DNA from: Nocardiopsis sinuspersici | Lineage (GTDB): Bacteria; Actinomycetota; Actinomycetes; Streptosporangiales; Streptosporangiaceae | Assembly (NCBI GenBank): GCA_008638415.1 | Contig: VWVT01000003.1 | Span: 248,001 to 312,000, forward strand | Direction: 5' to 3' | DNA: 64,000 bases | Shown here: piece after piece, positions 10,547 through 23,672 of the stretch | How positions within the stretch are numbered: position 1 is the first letter of the stretch | How the letters are laid out: every line of letters starts with the position of its first letter | Position numbers and translations under genes: made by a program | Notes under the pieces: model-generated | What the model saw: only the letters and a program-made list of their open reading frames with translations | Told to the model about the DNA's origin: nothing | The model's database searches: none

Positions 10547-11299
10547 GTGAACGACGCGATCCGCCGTACCGGCGTACCGCGGCGGACGCTCGCCGCGCTG
10601 CTCGACCTGCTCCTCCCACACCCCTGCGCCGGATGCTCGGGCCCCTCGGGGCCGCTGTGCGGGGACTGCCTCGCCGTGCTGGAACGCCGGCCCCACCGGT
10701 GCTCGCCCCGGCCGGGCTGCCCTCCCGCCTGGTCGGCCGGCCCCTACGCCGGACACCACCGCCGCGTGCTGCTCGCCTACAAGGAGGGCGGCGCGGACGC
10801 CCTGGCCACGCCGCTGGGCGAGCGCCTGGCCGCCGCCTACACCGCGTCGGGACTGGCCGCTCCGGACACCCTGCTCGTCCCCGTCCCCGGCCGCGGCACG
10901 CCGCGCGACCCCCGTGCCCCGGTCACCCGGCTGGCGTTCGCCTGCCTGGCGGGCGCGGGCGGTGCGGACGCCGGAAGGGTGGCGCCGCTGCTGCGCCACC
11001 GGGGCAGGTCCCGGCGCCAGGCCGGCCTGGGCCGGTCCGAGCGCCTGGCCAACCGGACGGGCACCTTCGTCGCCGACCGGCCGGGGGCCGGCGCGGCCGC
11101 GTCCGGTACCGCGCGCGGGGGAGCGGCGGTCGTGGTGGACGACGTCCTCACCACGGGCGCGACGGTGGCCGAGGCGACCCGTGCCCTGCGGGCCCGCGGG
11201 ATCAGGGTGGCGGGAGCGGTCGTCCTCGCCGAGCGACTTCCCGAGGGTGCGCCCGGTGGAACGGCGGGCCGGGCAAGAAGGTTTTACGAACCCACCTGA
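10547..11299 (+). CDS. ComF-family phosphoribosyltransferase-like protein
   Basis: A 250-aa protein starting at GTG 10547. The N-terminus has a cysteine-rich zinc-ribbon-like region (CAGC at 27-30, then CGDC at 38-41) and the C-terminus has a PRTase-I domain with the PRPP-binding loop VVVDDVLTTGATV at about 195-207. ComF family members support DNA uptake in naturally competent bacteria; in actinomycetes the gene is conserved after lpqB and its role is unknown. No ribosome-binding site stands out before the GTG, and it lies 127 bp after lpqB behind a terminator, so it probably has its own promoter. Confidence 0.88.
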   Translation: MNDAIRRTGVPRRTLAALLDLLLPHPCAGCSGPSGPLCGDCLAVLERRPHRCSPRPGCPPAWSAGPYAGHHRRVLLAYKEGGADALATPLGERLAAAYTASGLAAPDTLLVPVPGRGTPRDPRAPVTRLAFACLAGAGGADAGRVAPLLRHRGRSRRQAGLGRSERLANRTGTFVADRPGAGAAASGTARGGAAVVVDDVLTTGATVAEATRALRARGIRVAGAVVLAERLPEGAPGGTAGRARRFYEPT

Positions 11300-11996
11300 G
11301 CAGGCGAAAAGTCCACGTACACAAGGATTTGCGATGGTTACCGGTGAGTTGAGCGGGTGATCACCACCTGACATCCTCGTCAGGACAGGTTACGGTCACG
11401 GTATGGCACCCGTCCGGGTCCGTGGTTGCGTCGGAGCGTCTGAGCCCCCGGGAACACCGGGGCGCTACTCCGGCAAGCCGATGCCAGGCGCAGGCGAAAC
11501 GGCCCACGTAAGGCGACTTTTCGTCGACCGATCACGGTGCGCCTTAGAGGTAAGCCCTGCCCCGCGGAGGGTCCAGATGTCCCTCATGACAGGGAGAAGA
11601 GCAGTAGTCGCGTACAAGAGCGGCGACACTCTCAGCAGGCGGATGTGGGGACGAAGACCAGGTCGGCCGGACGGGTGGCATCCCATCGCCCGGGAGTCCG
11701 CCAACGGCGGGCTCCCGGGGGCACTCTCCTCAGTCCCCCGGGACCACGCTGCCCGTATTGCGGCAGAAGTCCTTTTTCCCAGTTCGGAGGCCGTCGCCAA
11801 TCGTGTCCACGGGGCACGTGATGACGGCGCCCATGGTGGGTATACGCACTTCCAACCAAGCCGTGCCCCCAACAGGACGGGGACACCAGCGGAAGGGGGC
11901 TAGTGCGGGACACCCCTTCCGCCCCCCAGGCGGCGGAAGGGATGCAGAGCAGCCTGGCCGCCGCCACGGTGGCGGCCACGCGATGAAGGGGGTCCT
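11300..11996 (+). promoter_or_regulatory. Long leader/promoter region of hpf
   Basis: A 697-bp gap with no credible gene (the open frame at 11403-11903 uses TTA, AGA and CGA codons and looks non-coding). It contains a promoter-like CTGACA (11368-11373)-N17-TACGGT (11391-11396); two imperfect repeats starting CAGGCGAAA and ending CCACGTA (11301-11319 and 11491-11510); a hairpin with arms TCCCGGGGG/CCCCCGGGA near 11717-11753; a 10-bp-stem hairpin at 11914-11941 (CCCTTCCGCC/GGCGGAAGGG); and a 7-bp-stem hairpin GGCCGCC/GGCGGCC at 11956-11977, ending 19 nt before the hpf ATG. This suggests a long structured 5' UTR. Confidence 0.6.
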
Positions 11997-12671
11997 ATGG
12001 ACATCATCGTCAAGGGTCGACGCACCGATGTGAGTGAGAAGTTCCGGCAGCACGTCGACAACAAGCTCGAAAGGCTCTCCAAGTGGGAGAAGAAGGGCAT
12101 GATCGTCGACGTTGAGGTGTCCGAAGAGCGCAACCCCAAGCTCGCCGACGTCCGCGAGCGGGTTGAGCTGACCATCCGGACCAACGGTCCGATCATTCGC
12201 AGCGAGGCCGCGGCCTCGGACCGGTACGGTGCCCTCGACCTGGCGATCGACAAGATCGAGGCCCGTCTCCGCAAGGCCGCGGACCGGCGCAAGGTCCACC
12301 GCGGCAACCACAGCCCCGTCTCCGTCGCGGCAGCCACCGCGGACCTCCCCGGAGACATGCCCTCAGCAGCCGCCACCGCCACCGCCACCCAGGCGCCCCC
12401 CGCCCAGCGCACCGAGGAGGAGCCCGACGGCACCGAGGCGGGCGGGAGGTTCTCCGACGAGTTCGTCGAACTGGAGACCCAGGGGGACGTTCCCCTCGTC
12501 GTCAGGGAGAAGTTCCACCGGGCCAAGCCCATGAGCATCGACCAGGCGCTGATGGAGATGGAACTCGTCGGCCACGACTTCTACCTCTTCCACGACGAGG
12601 TCAAGGACACCCCGAGCGTCGTCTACCGGCGCAAGGGCTTCAACTACGGCGTGCTCAGGCTGGTCGACTAG
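11997..12671 (+). CDS. hpf: Long-form ribosome hibernation promoting factor
   Basis: A 224-aa long-form HPF. The N-terminal RaiA/HPF domain (1-105) carries basic residues for 16S rRNA contact (RLRKAADRRKVHRG). A Pro/Ala/Thr-rich linker spans about 106-160. The C-terminal dimerisation domain (165-224) has VREKFHRAKPMSIDQALMEM and FYLFHDEVKDTPSVVYRRK. It pairs 70S ribosomes into 100S dimers in stationary phase. ATG 11997 is preceded by AAGGGGG. Regulation is probably at the long leader and the two hairpins just upstream. Confidence 0.96.
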   Translation: MDIIVKGRRTDVSEKFRQHVDNKLERLSKWEKKGMIVDVEVSEERNPKLADVRERVELTIRTNGPIIRSEAAASDRYGALDLAIDKIEARLRKAADRRKVHRGNHSPVSVAAATADLPGDMPSAAATATATQAPPAQRTEEEPDGTEAGGRFSDEFVELETQGDVPLVVREKFHRAKPMSIDQALMEMELVGHDFYLFHDEVKDTPSVVYRRKGFNYGVLRLVD

Positions 12672-12870
12672 GTGATGTCCTGACGTCCCCGGGGCCCCGC
12701 CTCGCTCCGTGGGCTCCGTTCCCGTAACGGACCGGGGACCGTGCCCGACCGGAGGGCCCGTGTCCGCACGGCCACCCGCCTCCGCCCTCGGCGCGGTCCC
12801 CCGGCCCCGCCCGCCACCCGCGGGGAGCCGGGAGCCCCTCTTCCGACCCACGACAGTCCCCCGCAGACGA

Positions 12871-12910
12871 CACCGCCGCGGCGGATCCTCACGGACCCGC
12901 CGCGGCGGTG
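12871..12910. terminator. Bidirectional hairpin between hpf and the convergent membrane gene
   Basis: Perfect 14-bp inverted repeat CACCGCCGCGGCGG (12871-12884) / CCGCCGCGGCGGTG (12897-12910) with a 12-nt loop, lying between two convergent genes. It can serve both strands. Confidence 0.8.
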
Positions 12911-12929
12911 TGCTGTGGCCCGGTTCCCG

Positions 12930-13454
12930 CTACTCGGAGTGCGGACCGGGGCTCTCGCGCTTGAGCCGGTGCAGCGGGGTGTCGTGCGGCTCCTCCGACT
13001 CCTTGCGGGGCGTGTCGAGGACGACGTCGCTCATCATGTCGAAGAACAGGGCCACGACGCCCGCCGCGAGCAGGAGGACTCCGGCGACCACCAGAAGGAC
13101 CACGGACATCCCCATGGCGACGGCCAGGCCGCCCACGGTGAACCCGGCGCAGGCCAGCACCACCGCCACCCAGGAGCTGAGGCGCCCCCGGTGCGCGTTG
13201 CTCGGGGCCATGCTGCCGCCCTGGCGCTGGAAACCCTGGATGCGGCCGAAACGGCTGCTGCCGTCGGGATGCTCCGTCTCCCAGGCCAGTGCCGGGTCGT
13301 CCTCGACCGCGTCCTTCCGGAGGACGGGTGTCTCGCCGACCACTTCCTTGGCGACGTCGTCGGGAGAACGAGGGGAGGGTGTGAGCAGCTCCTTGGAGTC
13401 GGGGGCCTTCCGGTCCTCGGACCCGCCGCCCCTCCTGTTGCGCTTCGTTCGCAT
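12930..13454 (-). CDS. Small membrane protein, unknown function
   Basis: A 174-aa protein. Residues 1-90 are hydrophilic and charged, and two helices (about 93-113 and 117-138) form a hairpin, followed by a charged tail. The cytoplasmic tail and double helix resemble generic actinobacterial proteins of unknown function placed beside hpf/secA. No catalytic motif is visible. ATG at 13454 follows a GGGGGG-type purine run. It converges on hpf with a strong shared terminator and diverges from secA. Confidence 0.75.
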   Translation of the reverse strand: MRTKRNRRGGGSEDRKAPDSKELLTPSPRSPDDVAKEVVGETPVLRKDAVEDDPALAWETEHPDGSSRFGRIQGFQRQGGSMAPSNAHRGRLSSWVAVVLACAGFTVGGLAVAMGMSVVLLVVAGVLLLAAGVVALFFDMMSDVVLDTPRKESEEPHDTPLHRLKRESPGPHSE

Positions 13455-13926
13455 GGTGATCCCCCCGGGAACACGTTCGCGTTCGACGGGCCGCGGCCGT
13501 CCGGCCGCGGCCGACCTCCTGTGGGATGACTACCCACGAAAGCCGGGAGGCATCAGGGGCGGTGTGGAAACGGCGGGAAACTTCCGGGCGCCAGCCTTCG
13601 GAACGGTCGCCCCACCGGTACCCGGTGCCGCGACACACGGGCTCCCCCGTGAGTTCCACGGCCGGAAGGATTCGCTCACCGTCCGGATACGCAGGTGCGT
13701 GACGTGCGGGAACATAACGGCCGGTCCGCTTCGTTGCCCCAGGGGAAACGTGCGGTAGGGCCCCTCTCCCGAGAGGGTGGGGTGTATGGTTCGCGTCCTC
13801 TAGGATGTAGGCCCGAGGGCCCAGGAACCCCCCGCCGTCCTCCGCGGCCACGGGAAAGCGGTCAGCGGGCCCAGAGGGTCTCCACACGTGTGGAGCCAAC
13901 CGCGATCTGCGAGGAGCGCATAGGAA
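13455..13926 (+). promoter_or_regulatory. secA upstream region
   Basis: A 472-bp divergent gap without a credible gene. A very strong hairpin GGCCGCGGCC-gtcc-GGCCGCGGCC lies at 13489-13512; each arm is itself palindromic. GAGGAG at 13912-13917 is the probable secA ribosome-binding site. No clear promoter hexamers were found. GTGTGGAGACC/CCACACGTGTGG-like short repeats occur at 13870-13895, with no assignable role. Confidence 0.45.
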
Positions 13927-16770
<2,844 letters not shown>

Positions 16771-16785
16771 GCGCCGGCAGCCGTA

Positions 16786-16829
16786 ACGCGCGTGGGCGCG
16801 GCCCCGTCGGGGGCCGCGCCCACGCGCGT
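16786..16829 (+). terminator. secA terminator, 20-bp perfect stem
   Basis: Perfect 20-bp inverted repeat (16786-16805 with 16810-16829) around a GTCG tetraloop, 15 nt after the secA stop. There is no T-run. It is one of the strongest hairpins in the window. Confidence 0.85.
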
Positions 16830-17023
16830 CCTCGCAGGCCCGCCGAGCGCCGCGTGGCGCCCGCCGCGATGCCCGGACCGGTCGCCGCACGCCTCCTGGC
16901 CGGTGGTCCGCGCGTGCGGGCCGGGGCCGTCAGGCGAGGGGGCGCGGGCCCCCTCGCCGTTCCAGCGTCCAAGGGCGGCCCCGCCCCACCATGCCGGGTG
17001 TCGGCCCGTGGACGGCCCCGGGG

Positions 17024-18508
17024 TCAGCCCGAGGACCCCGACCGGTCGTCCGACGGCCTTCCGGAGTCCGGGGGATCCTCGCCGGTGTTGGTCTCGGTGT
17101 GCGCCCGCACGGTCTCACCCTCGACGGGATCGTCCGGATCCTGCTCACGGCCCGGCGTGGGCAGGTTGAAGCGGGTGATGAGCACGTAGAAGATCCCGAA
17201 GTAGAGCGCGAAGTAGATCACCCCGAGCAACAGGATCAGTCCCAGCCCGGTCGTGTTCTCCTTCGTCGCGTTCAACAGCATGTCGATGAGGCCCGCCGAG
17301 AACCCGAAGCCCAGATGGGCGTCCAGCGCGTTCAGGATCGCCATCGAGACACCGGTCAGCACCACGTGCACCACGAACAGCGCCGGGGCCACGAAGATGA
17401 ACGCGAACTCCACCGGTTCGGTGATGCCCGTCACGAACGCGGTCAGCGCCGCCGGGATCATGATCGACCCGATCTGTGTCCGCCGTTCCTTGTGGGCCGC
17501 CAGCCACATCGCCAGGGCCGCGCCGGGCAGGCCGAACATCAGCACCGGGAAGAACCCGGACAGCAGGCCGCCCGCGTCCGGGTCGCCGGCGAAGTAGCGG
17601 GTGATCTCGCCGTGCGTCACTGTGCCGTCGGGGGCTGTGTAGGTGCCCGACACGAACCAGATGAACGAGTTCACCACGTGGTGCAGGCCCATCGGCAGCA
17701 GGAGGCGGTTGATCACGCCGTAGGCGCCGGCCCCCAGCGCGCCGGCGCCGATGATGCCCTCGCCCAGGTTCTGGATCCATCCGCCGACGACCGGCCAGAC
17801 CAGGCCCAGCGCCACACCCATCAGCAGGCCGGCCAGCGCCGTCACGATCGGCACGAACCGGCGGCCGCCGAAGAAGCCCAGCCAGGTCGGCAGCTTGATC
17901 CGGTGGTAGCGCTGCCACAGCAGGGCCGCGACCAGGCCCACCGCGATACCGCCGAGCACGTCGGTCGGATTCTTCACCGCGTGGTTGATGACCGGCATGA
18001 CCGCGTTCACGGCCTCCGGATCGGTCACCGGTTCCCGTGTCACCGGGTCGACCGGCAGGGGATAGGTGGTCAGCCGCGACCCCAGGTCGCCGGTGGGCCC
18101 GTCGAAGGTCACCATCGTCCACGTGGCGACCCGGTCGAACACCAGGTAGCCGACGACCGCCGCCAGCGCGGTCGATCCGTCGGCGCGCTTGGCGAAACCG
18201 ATCGCCACACCGATCGCGAACAGCAGGGGAAGGGCCTCGAACACCGCGCTGCCCGCGGTGCCGACGGCACCCGCGACCGGTTCCATCCACCCCATCCCGG
18301 AGAACCCGGCCAGGCCGTCGACGCCGAGCAGGTCGGGCTGGCCGAGGCGGAGGAGGATCGCCGCGGCGGGCAGCACCGCGATCGGCATCATCAGGCTGCG
18401 GCCGAGCCGCTGGAGGACGGCGAGGGTGGATGAGGGGCGCTTCGCCCTCTTGGCGGTGCCGCCCGGTGGCTCCGGTGCGGCTGTTGCGGGGGTCTGGTCC
18501 GAACTCAT
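17024..18508 (-). CDS. PTS EIIC permease (GlcNAc/glucose type)
   Basis: A 494-aa multi-pass EIIC of the glucose/GlcNAc family with about ten membrane segments. Conserved stretches include MPIAVLPAAAIL near residue 40, MPVINHAVKNPTDVLGGI, LPMGLHHVVNSF and TGITEPVEFAF (substrate-site Glu). It lacks fused IIA or IIB domains; EIIB and EIIA are encoded on the other strand about 2.3 kb away. ATG 18508 is chosen because GGGAGG lies 10 nt upstream; a GTG 24 bp further up overlaps that site. It follows dasR by 45 bp, probably as one operon. By homology to the streptomycete NagE2 system the substrate is likely GlcNAc. Confidence 0.92.
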   Translation of the reverse strand: MSSDQTPATAAPEPPGGTAKRAKRPSSTLAVLQRLGRSLMMPIAVLPAAAILLRLGQPDLLGVDGLAGFSGMGWMEPVAGAVGTAGSAVFEALPLLFAIGVAIGFAKRADGSTALAAVVGYLVFDRVATWTMVTFDGPTGDLGSRLTTYPLPVDPVTREPVTDPEAVNAVMPVINHAVKNPTDVLGGIAVGLVAALLWQRYHRIKLPTWLGFFGGRRFVPIVTALAGLLMGVALGLVWPVVGGWIQNLGEGIIGAGALGAGAYGVINRLLLPMGLHHVVNSFIWFVSGTYTAPDGTVTHGEITRYFAGDPDAGGLLSGFFPVLMFGLPGAALAMWLAAHKERRTQIGSIMIPAALTAFVTGITEPVEFAFIFVAPALFVVHVVLTGVSMAILNALDAHLGFGFSAGLIDMLLNATKENTTGLGLILLLGVIYFALYFGIFYVLITRFNLPTPGREQDPDDPVEGETVRAHTETNTGEDPPDSGRPSDDRSGSSG

Positions 18509-18553
18509 GGTGGGGGGTCCTCCCTCGGACACGCGCCTCGTGGGCGCGGGGTG

Positions 18554-19291
18554 TCAGTCGCCGTGTCGCCGCGGGTCCAGCCGGGAATGCAGCTGGTAGC
18601 GGTCGGCGCGGTAGGTGGACAGTGCCAGTTCCACGCACTGTCCCTTGGTGAAGCTCCGGCGCTGCATCACCAGCACCGGGCTTCCAGCGGGCAGACCGAG
18701 GAGCCGGGAGTCCGCCGAGTCGCAGATCCCCGCCTCGATGGTCTGTTCCCCGGAATCCAACAGGATGTCGAACTCGTTTTCCAGGACTTCGTAGAGGGAT
18801 CGTTCGGCGAGATCGAAGTCCTCCAGACCCGGGACCATGGCGGCGGGGATGTTGGAGCGCTCCACGGCCATGGGCTCGTCGTCGGCGGTACGCATGCGCT
18901 CGATGTGGTGCACCAGGGTGCCCGGTGCGATGTCGAGCATGCGGGCGGTGTGCCCGCTCGCCGGGATGACCTGGCGGATCAGCTCGCGCGCACCGGGCTC
19001 GAAGCCGCGGGAGCGCATGTCCTCGCTGAAGGAGGCCAGTACCAGGGACATCTCGATCTTGGGCCGGGCGATGAAGGTCCCCTTGCCGGGGACCCGGTAC
19101 AGCCGCCCCTCGGCCACCATCAGGTCGATGGTCTGGCGGACGGTCATCCGCGAGAGCCCGTAGGTGGCGCTGAGCTCGCGCTCGGAGGGGATCATGTCGT
19201 CCACGCCCAGCCCGGCCTCGGTGATCCAGTCCAGGAGGAGGTCGCGTAGTTGGCTGTACTTGGGCAGCGGGTTGCCGGGGTCGATCGACAT
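18554..19291 (-). CDS. dasR: GntR/HutC-family regulator, DasR-like
   Basis: A 245-aa regulator. The N-terminal GntR winged helix (about 8-75) contains the recognition region SERELSATYGLSRMTVRQTID and the wing LYRVPGKGTFIA. The C-terminal UTRA ligand domain (about 95-238) is typical of HutC regulators that bind phosphosugars. In Streptomyces, DasR responds to glucosamine-6-P/GlcNAc-6-P and controls GlcNAc PTS, nag and chitinase genes. Location next to EIIC and a palindromic dre-like operator supports the same role. The gene name is by homology. Confidence 0.88.
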   Translation of the reverse strand: MSIDPGNPLPKYSQLRDLLLDWITEAGLGVDDMIPSERELSATYGLSRMTVRQTIDLMVAEGRLYRVPGKGTFIARPKIEMSLVLASFSEDMRSRGFEPGARELIRQVIPASGHTARMLDIAPGTLVHHIERMRTADDEPMAVERSNIPAAMVPGLEDFDLAERSLYEVLENEFDILLDSGEQTIEAGICDSADSRLLGLPAGSPVLVMQRRSFTKGQCVELALSTYRADRYQLHSRLDPRRHGD

Positions 19292-19426
19292 GGGGCGGAC
19301 GGCCTTCTCGGTCGGCGGGTGGAGTTGGCGTCAGACCTTAGCGCGGGACGGTTCGTCCGCGCTCCCGATACCCGGGCCCGGGACCTCCCAGGTTTCCGGG
19401 GTCTTCTGGGGCAAGCCGGACATGAC

Positions 19427-19448
19427 TGGTATAGTCCGGACTAGACCA
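19427..19448. promoter_or_regulatory. DasR-like operator
   Basis: A 22-bp near-perfect palindrome: left half TGGTATAGTCC, right half GGACTAGACCA, one mismatch. It carries both TGGT-TA and TAGACCA halves typical of GntR/HutC operators (dre core TGGTCTAGACCA). It lies in the 355-bp divergent gap 136 bp upstream of dasR and 199 bp before the SIS gene, so it can control both directions. The rest of the gap shows no clear feature. Confidence 0.75.
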
Positions 19449-19646
19449 CAGCCGCGTTCGCGTGTCAATCCACCTGGCGGCAGGCGGTTCGCGCCGTCAC
19501 CAGGACGGGTCGGGAGGGTGCGTCCTTCCCGGTCCGGAGGTGGTCCGCTCCGGTCCAGGGCGTCCGGCGCGGCCCCGGCGAGCGGCACGCGGCCCCGGGC
19601 GGCCTGGCGCCCACCGCCCGCCAACGCCTCACACAGGAAGGCCTTC

Positions 19647-20690
19647 ATGACCACCACGACGAGTGTGATGCGCTCCGAGATCGCCGAGCAGCCGGAGGCG
19701 CTGCGCCGCACCTTCGCCGAACTGCTGCCGCTGCGTCCGGAGATCGAGGCCCTGGGCCGCTCCACCAGGCAGGTGCTGTTCATCGCGCGCGGCTCCTCCG
19801 ACAACGCGGCGGTCTACGGCAGCTACCTCCTCCAGGCGCACGCCGGCCGCCTGGCCACCCTGGGCTCGCCGTCCATCGCCACCACCTACGGCGCCAGGAT
19901 CGACCTGTCCGGCGTCCTGGCCGTGGCCATCTCCCAGTCGGGCAGGACCGAGGAGATCGTCGACACCATGCGCTGGGCCGCCGACTGCGGCGCCCGCACC
20001 GTCGCCGTCACCAACGGGGCCGGCTCCCCGCTGGCCGTGGAGGCCGACGTCGCCCTGGTCACCCGCGCCGGGAACGAGGTCGCGGTGCCCGCCACCAAGA
20101 CCTACAGCACCCAGTTGGCCGCCCTCGCGGTCCTGGCCCTGGGCCTCGGAGCCGACCTGGACCCCGGAGACCTGGGACGGGTCTGTGAAGGCATCGAGGA
20201 GACCCTCGCGGCCCCCACCGGCGCCCTGGAGGAGATCGTCGAGCGGATGGTCGCCGTGCAGGGAGCGGTCATCTCCGGGCGCGGCATGGCCTTCTCCACC
20301 GCGTTGGAGGCCGCGCTGAAGCTCAAGGAGGCCTGCTACCTCCACGCCATGGGCCTGTCCTACGCGGACCTGCTGCACGGCCCGATCGCCGTCGTGGACC
20401 CGCGCACCCCCGCCCTGCTCGTGGCCGCCCCCACCGGCCCGACCCTGCGGGGCACGGTCGCCCTCGCCGAGCGCGCCCGCTCCGCCGGGGCCCCGGTGTT
20501 CGGCTTCGGGGGAGGCGAGTCCCTGGCGGCCGTCAGCGACCTGTCCGTCCCCGTCCCGGACGTGCCCGAGTGGGTGTCCCCGATGAACCTGATCGTCCCC
20601 GCCCAGCTGCTCACCGAGCGCCTGGCCCGCCGCCTGGGCTACGACCCCGACGTCCCGCGCGGCCTGAACAAGGTCACCCAGACCTCCTGA
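19647..20690 (+). CDS. Double-SIS sugar-phosphate isomerase/deaminase (NagB-II/GlmS-C type)
   Basis: A 347-aa protein with two SIS domains like the isomerase half of GlmS but without the glutaminase domain. Visible motifs are RGSSDNAA (about 42-49), SQSGRTEE, ATKTYSTQ, ALKLKEACYLHA, YADLLHGP and the C-terminal PRGLNKVTQT, characteristic of NagB-II glucosamine-6-P deaminases. It would convert glucosamine-6-P to fructose-6-P plus ammonia, completing the GlcNAc route after the PTS and NagA. AGGAAG lies 7 nt before ATG 19647. It is downstream of the DasR-like operator and first in a row with EIIB and EIIA. Confidence 0.88.
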   Translation: MTTTTSVMRSEIAEQPEALRRTFAELLPLRPEIEALGRSTRQVLFIARGSSDNAAVYGSYLLQAHAGRLATLGSPSIATTYGARIDLSGVLAVAISQSGRTEEIVDTMRWAADCGARTVAVTNGAGSPLAVEADVALVTRAGNEVAVPATKTYSTQLAALAVLALGLGADLDPGDLGRVCEGIEETLAAPTGALEEIVERMVAVQGAVISGRGMAFSTALEAALKLKEACYLHAMGLSYADLLHGPIAVVDPRTPALLVAAPTGPTLRGTVALAERARSAGAPVFGFGGGESLAAVSDLSVPVPDVPEWVSPMNLIVPAQLLTERLARRLGYDPDVPRGLNKVTQTS

Positions 20691-20810
20691 GGGCGCCCTC
20701 CCCAACACCCCGTCCGACCGCGGGCTCTGGTGCGTGGGGCGCGTCACCCATAAGCTCGCCCTCAGGCTTCGGGGGGACACCCCCGTTCCATGGCAGAACA
20801 CGGAGGACAC

Positions 20811-21047
20811 ATGGCTGACAAGGCAACGGCGATCGTCGCCGGTCTGGGCGGTGCGGACAACATCGAGGACATCGAGGCCTGCATCACCCGCCTGCGCACC
20901 GAGGTGGCCGACCCCGCCCTGGTGGACGAGGACGCCCTCAGGGCGTCGGGTGCGCACGGGGTCCTGGTCTCGGGCAACGTCGTCCAGGTGGTGGTCGGCC
21001 CCGAGGCCGACGCGCTCACCGACGACATCCGGGACCTGCTCGAATAG
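20811..21047 (+). CDS. PTS EIIB subunit (glucose/GlcNAc family)
   Basis: A 78-aa single-domain EIIB. The phosphorylated cysteine is C24 in the conserved DIEACITRLRTEV. The fold is standard for the family and ends in DDIRDLLE. It passes phosphate from EIIA to the sugar bound by the EIIC encoded on the opposite strand. GGAGG sits 4 nt before ATG 20811, which excludes a longer start 21 bp upstream. It is the equivalent of streptomycete NagF. Confidence 0.93.
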   Translation: MADKATAIVAGLGGADNIEDIEACITRLRTEVADPALVDEDALRASGAHGVLVSGNVVQVVVGPEADALTDDIRDLLE

Positions 21048-21142
21048 GCGGTGCCCTCCATGGGGGTTCCCGCCGCCCGACCGTCGCGTGAACGGCACCC
21101 CCGCGTGTGGATCAAACCGCCCTGGAAGGGAAGGCATCCCCC

Positions 21143-21631
21143 ATGTCAGACATGACCGGTGCGCTGCGCGTACTCTCCCCGGTACCCGGAACGGCGCTGT
21201 CCCTCGAAACGGTGCCCGACCCCGTGTTCTCCCAGTCCATGGTCGGACCCGGGGTCGCCGTCCACCCGGAACCCGGCCAGGAGGGCGGACAGGAGGGGTC
21301 CCAGGAGGCCGTGTCCCCCATCGGGGGGACCCTGGTGAAACTGCACCCCCACGCGTTCGTCGTGATGGCCCCCGACCACCGCCGGGGCGTGCTCGTCCAC
21401 CTGGGCATCGACACCGTCCAGTTGGCGGGGGAGGGGTTCACCCTCCTCGCCGCCGAGGGCGACGACGTCGAGGCGGGCACCCCGGTGGTCCGCTGGTCCC
21501 CGGGCATGGTCGCGGCCCAGGGGCGTCCGTCGGTCGTCCCGGTGGTCGCGCTGGACGCCTCGCCCGACGCGCTCGGCGACGTCGCCGGCGGCGCGGTCCA
21601 GCACGGGGACCCCCTCTTCACCTGGGACTGA
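21143..21631 (+). CDS. crr: PTS EIIA subunit (Crr-like)
   Basis: A 162-aa EIIA of the glucose family. The phospho-accepting H86 lies in VLVHLGIDTVQL and the second histidine H70 in KLHPHAF, matching the pair seen in IIA-Glc. The segment PEPGQEGGQEGSQE (about 43-55) replaces the usual short loop GDG(I/V)AI region and makes that loop acidic and flexible. AAGGGAAGG precedes ATG 21143. It probably receives phosphate from HPr encoded elsewhere and donates to EIIB. Confidence 0.93.
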   Translation: MSDMTGALRVLSPVPGTALSLETVPDPVFSQSMVGPGVAVHPEPGQEGGQEGSQEAVSPIGGTLVKLHPHAFVVMAPDHRRGVLVHLGIDTVQLAGEGFTLLAAEGDDVEAGTPVVRWSPGMVAAQGRPSVVPVVALDASPDALGDVAGGAVQHGDPLFTWD

Positions 21632-21633
21632 AC

Positions 21634-21685
21634 GGCCGGTGCGCGGGCGGGCCGGTGCGCGGGCGGGCCGGCGCCCGCGCACCGG
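21634..21685 (+). terminator. Tandem 16-bp duplication forming the crr terminator
   Basis: The 16-mer GGCCGGTGCGCGGGCG occurs twice in tandem (21634-21649, 21650-21665). Either copy can pair with CGCCCGCGCACCGG (21672-21685); the second copy gives a perfect 14-bp stem with a 6-nt loop. It directly follows the crr stop. Confidence 0.75.
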
Positions 21686-21828
21686 ACCGGCCTCCCGGCC
21701 CCTCCCGCGGCGACAGGCGTCCTGGCCGCGGCGACGGGCGCCCGTGTCGTGGCGATCGGCGCTCCGTCCTTCGAAAACGGGTATTCTCCAGCGGCGAACC
21801 CACGATCCGCCGGAAGACGAGACCCGCC

Positions 21829-23514
<1,686 letters not shown>

Positions 23515-23518
23515 TCCC

Positions 23519-23537
23519 GGCCGCGGGGCGCGCGGCC
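23519..23537 (+). terminator. Short hairpin after the GH3 gene
   Basis: 7-bp stem GGCCGCG/CGCGGCC with a 5-nt loop, a few bases after the stop. Weak evidence on its own. Confidence 0.45.
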
Positions 23538-23672
23538 CCGGAGGGGTCCGCGGTGGTTGAGACGGGCGGGGAACGGGAAGAACCGTTGCCCGCCCGGCCC
23601 CTCGGGCGACCGAGGAGCGGGCGGTGGTCCGAACGGACACGCACGACCACCGACGACCAAGGAGGGGATCGG

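Noticed and set aside
11403..11903. 166-codon plus-strand frame between comF and hpf, with a -10-like box just before its ATG
   Set aside because: It uses TTA, AGA, AGG, CGA and GTA codons, lacks GC-rich third positions and resembles no family; treated as leader sequence.
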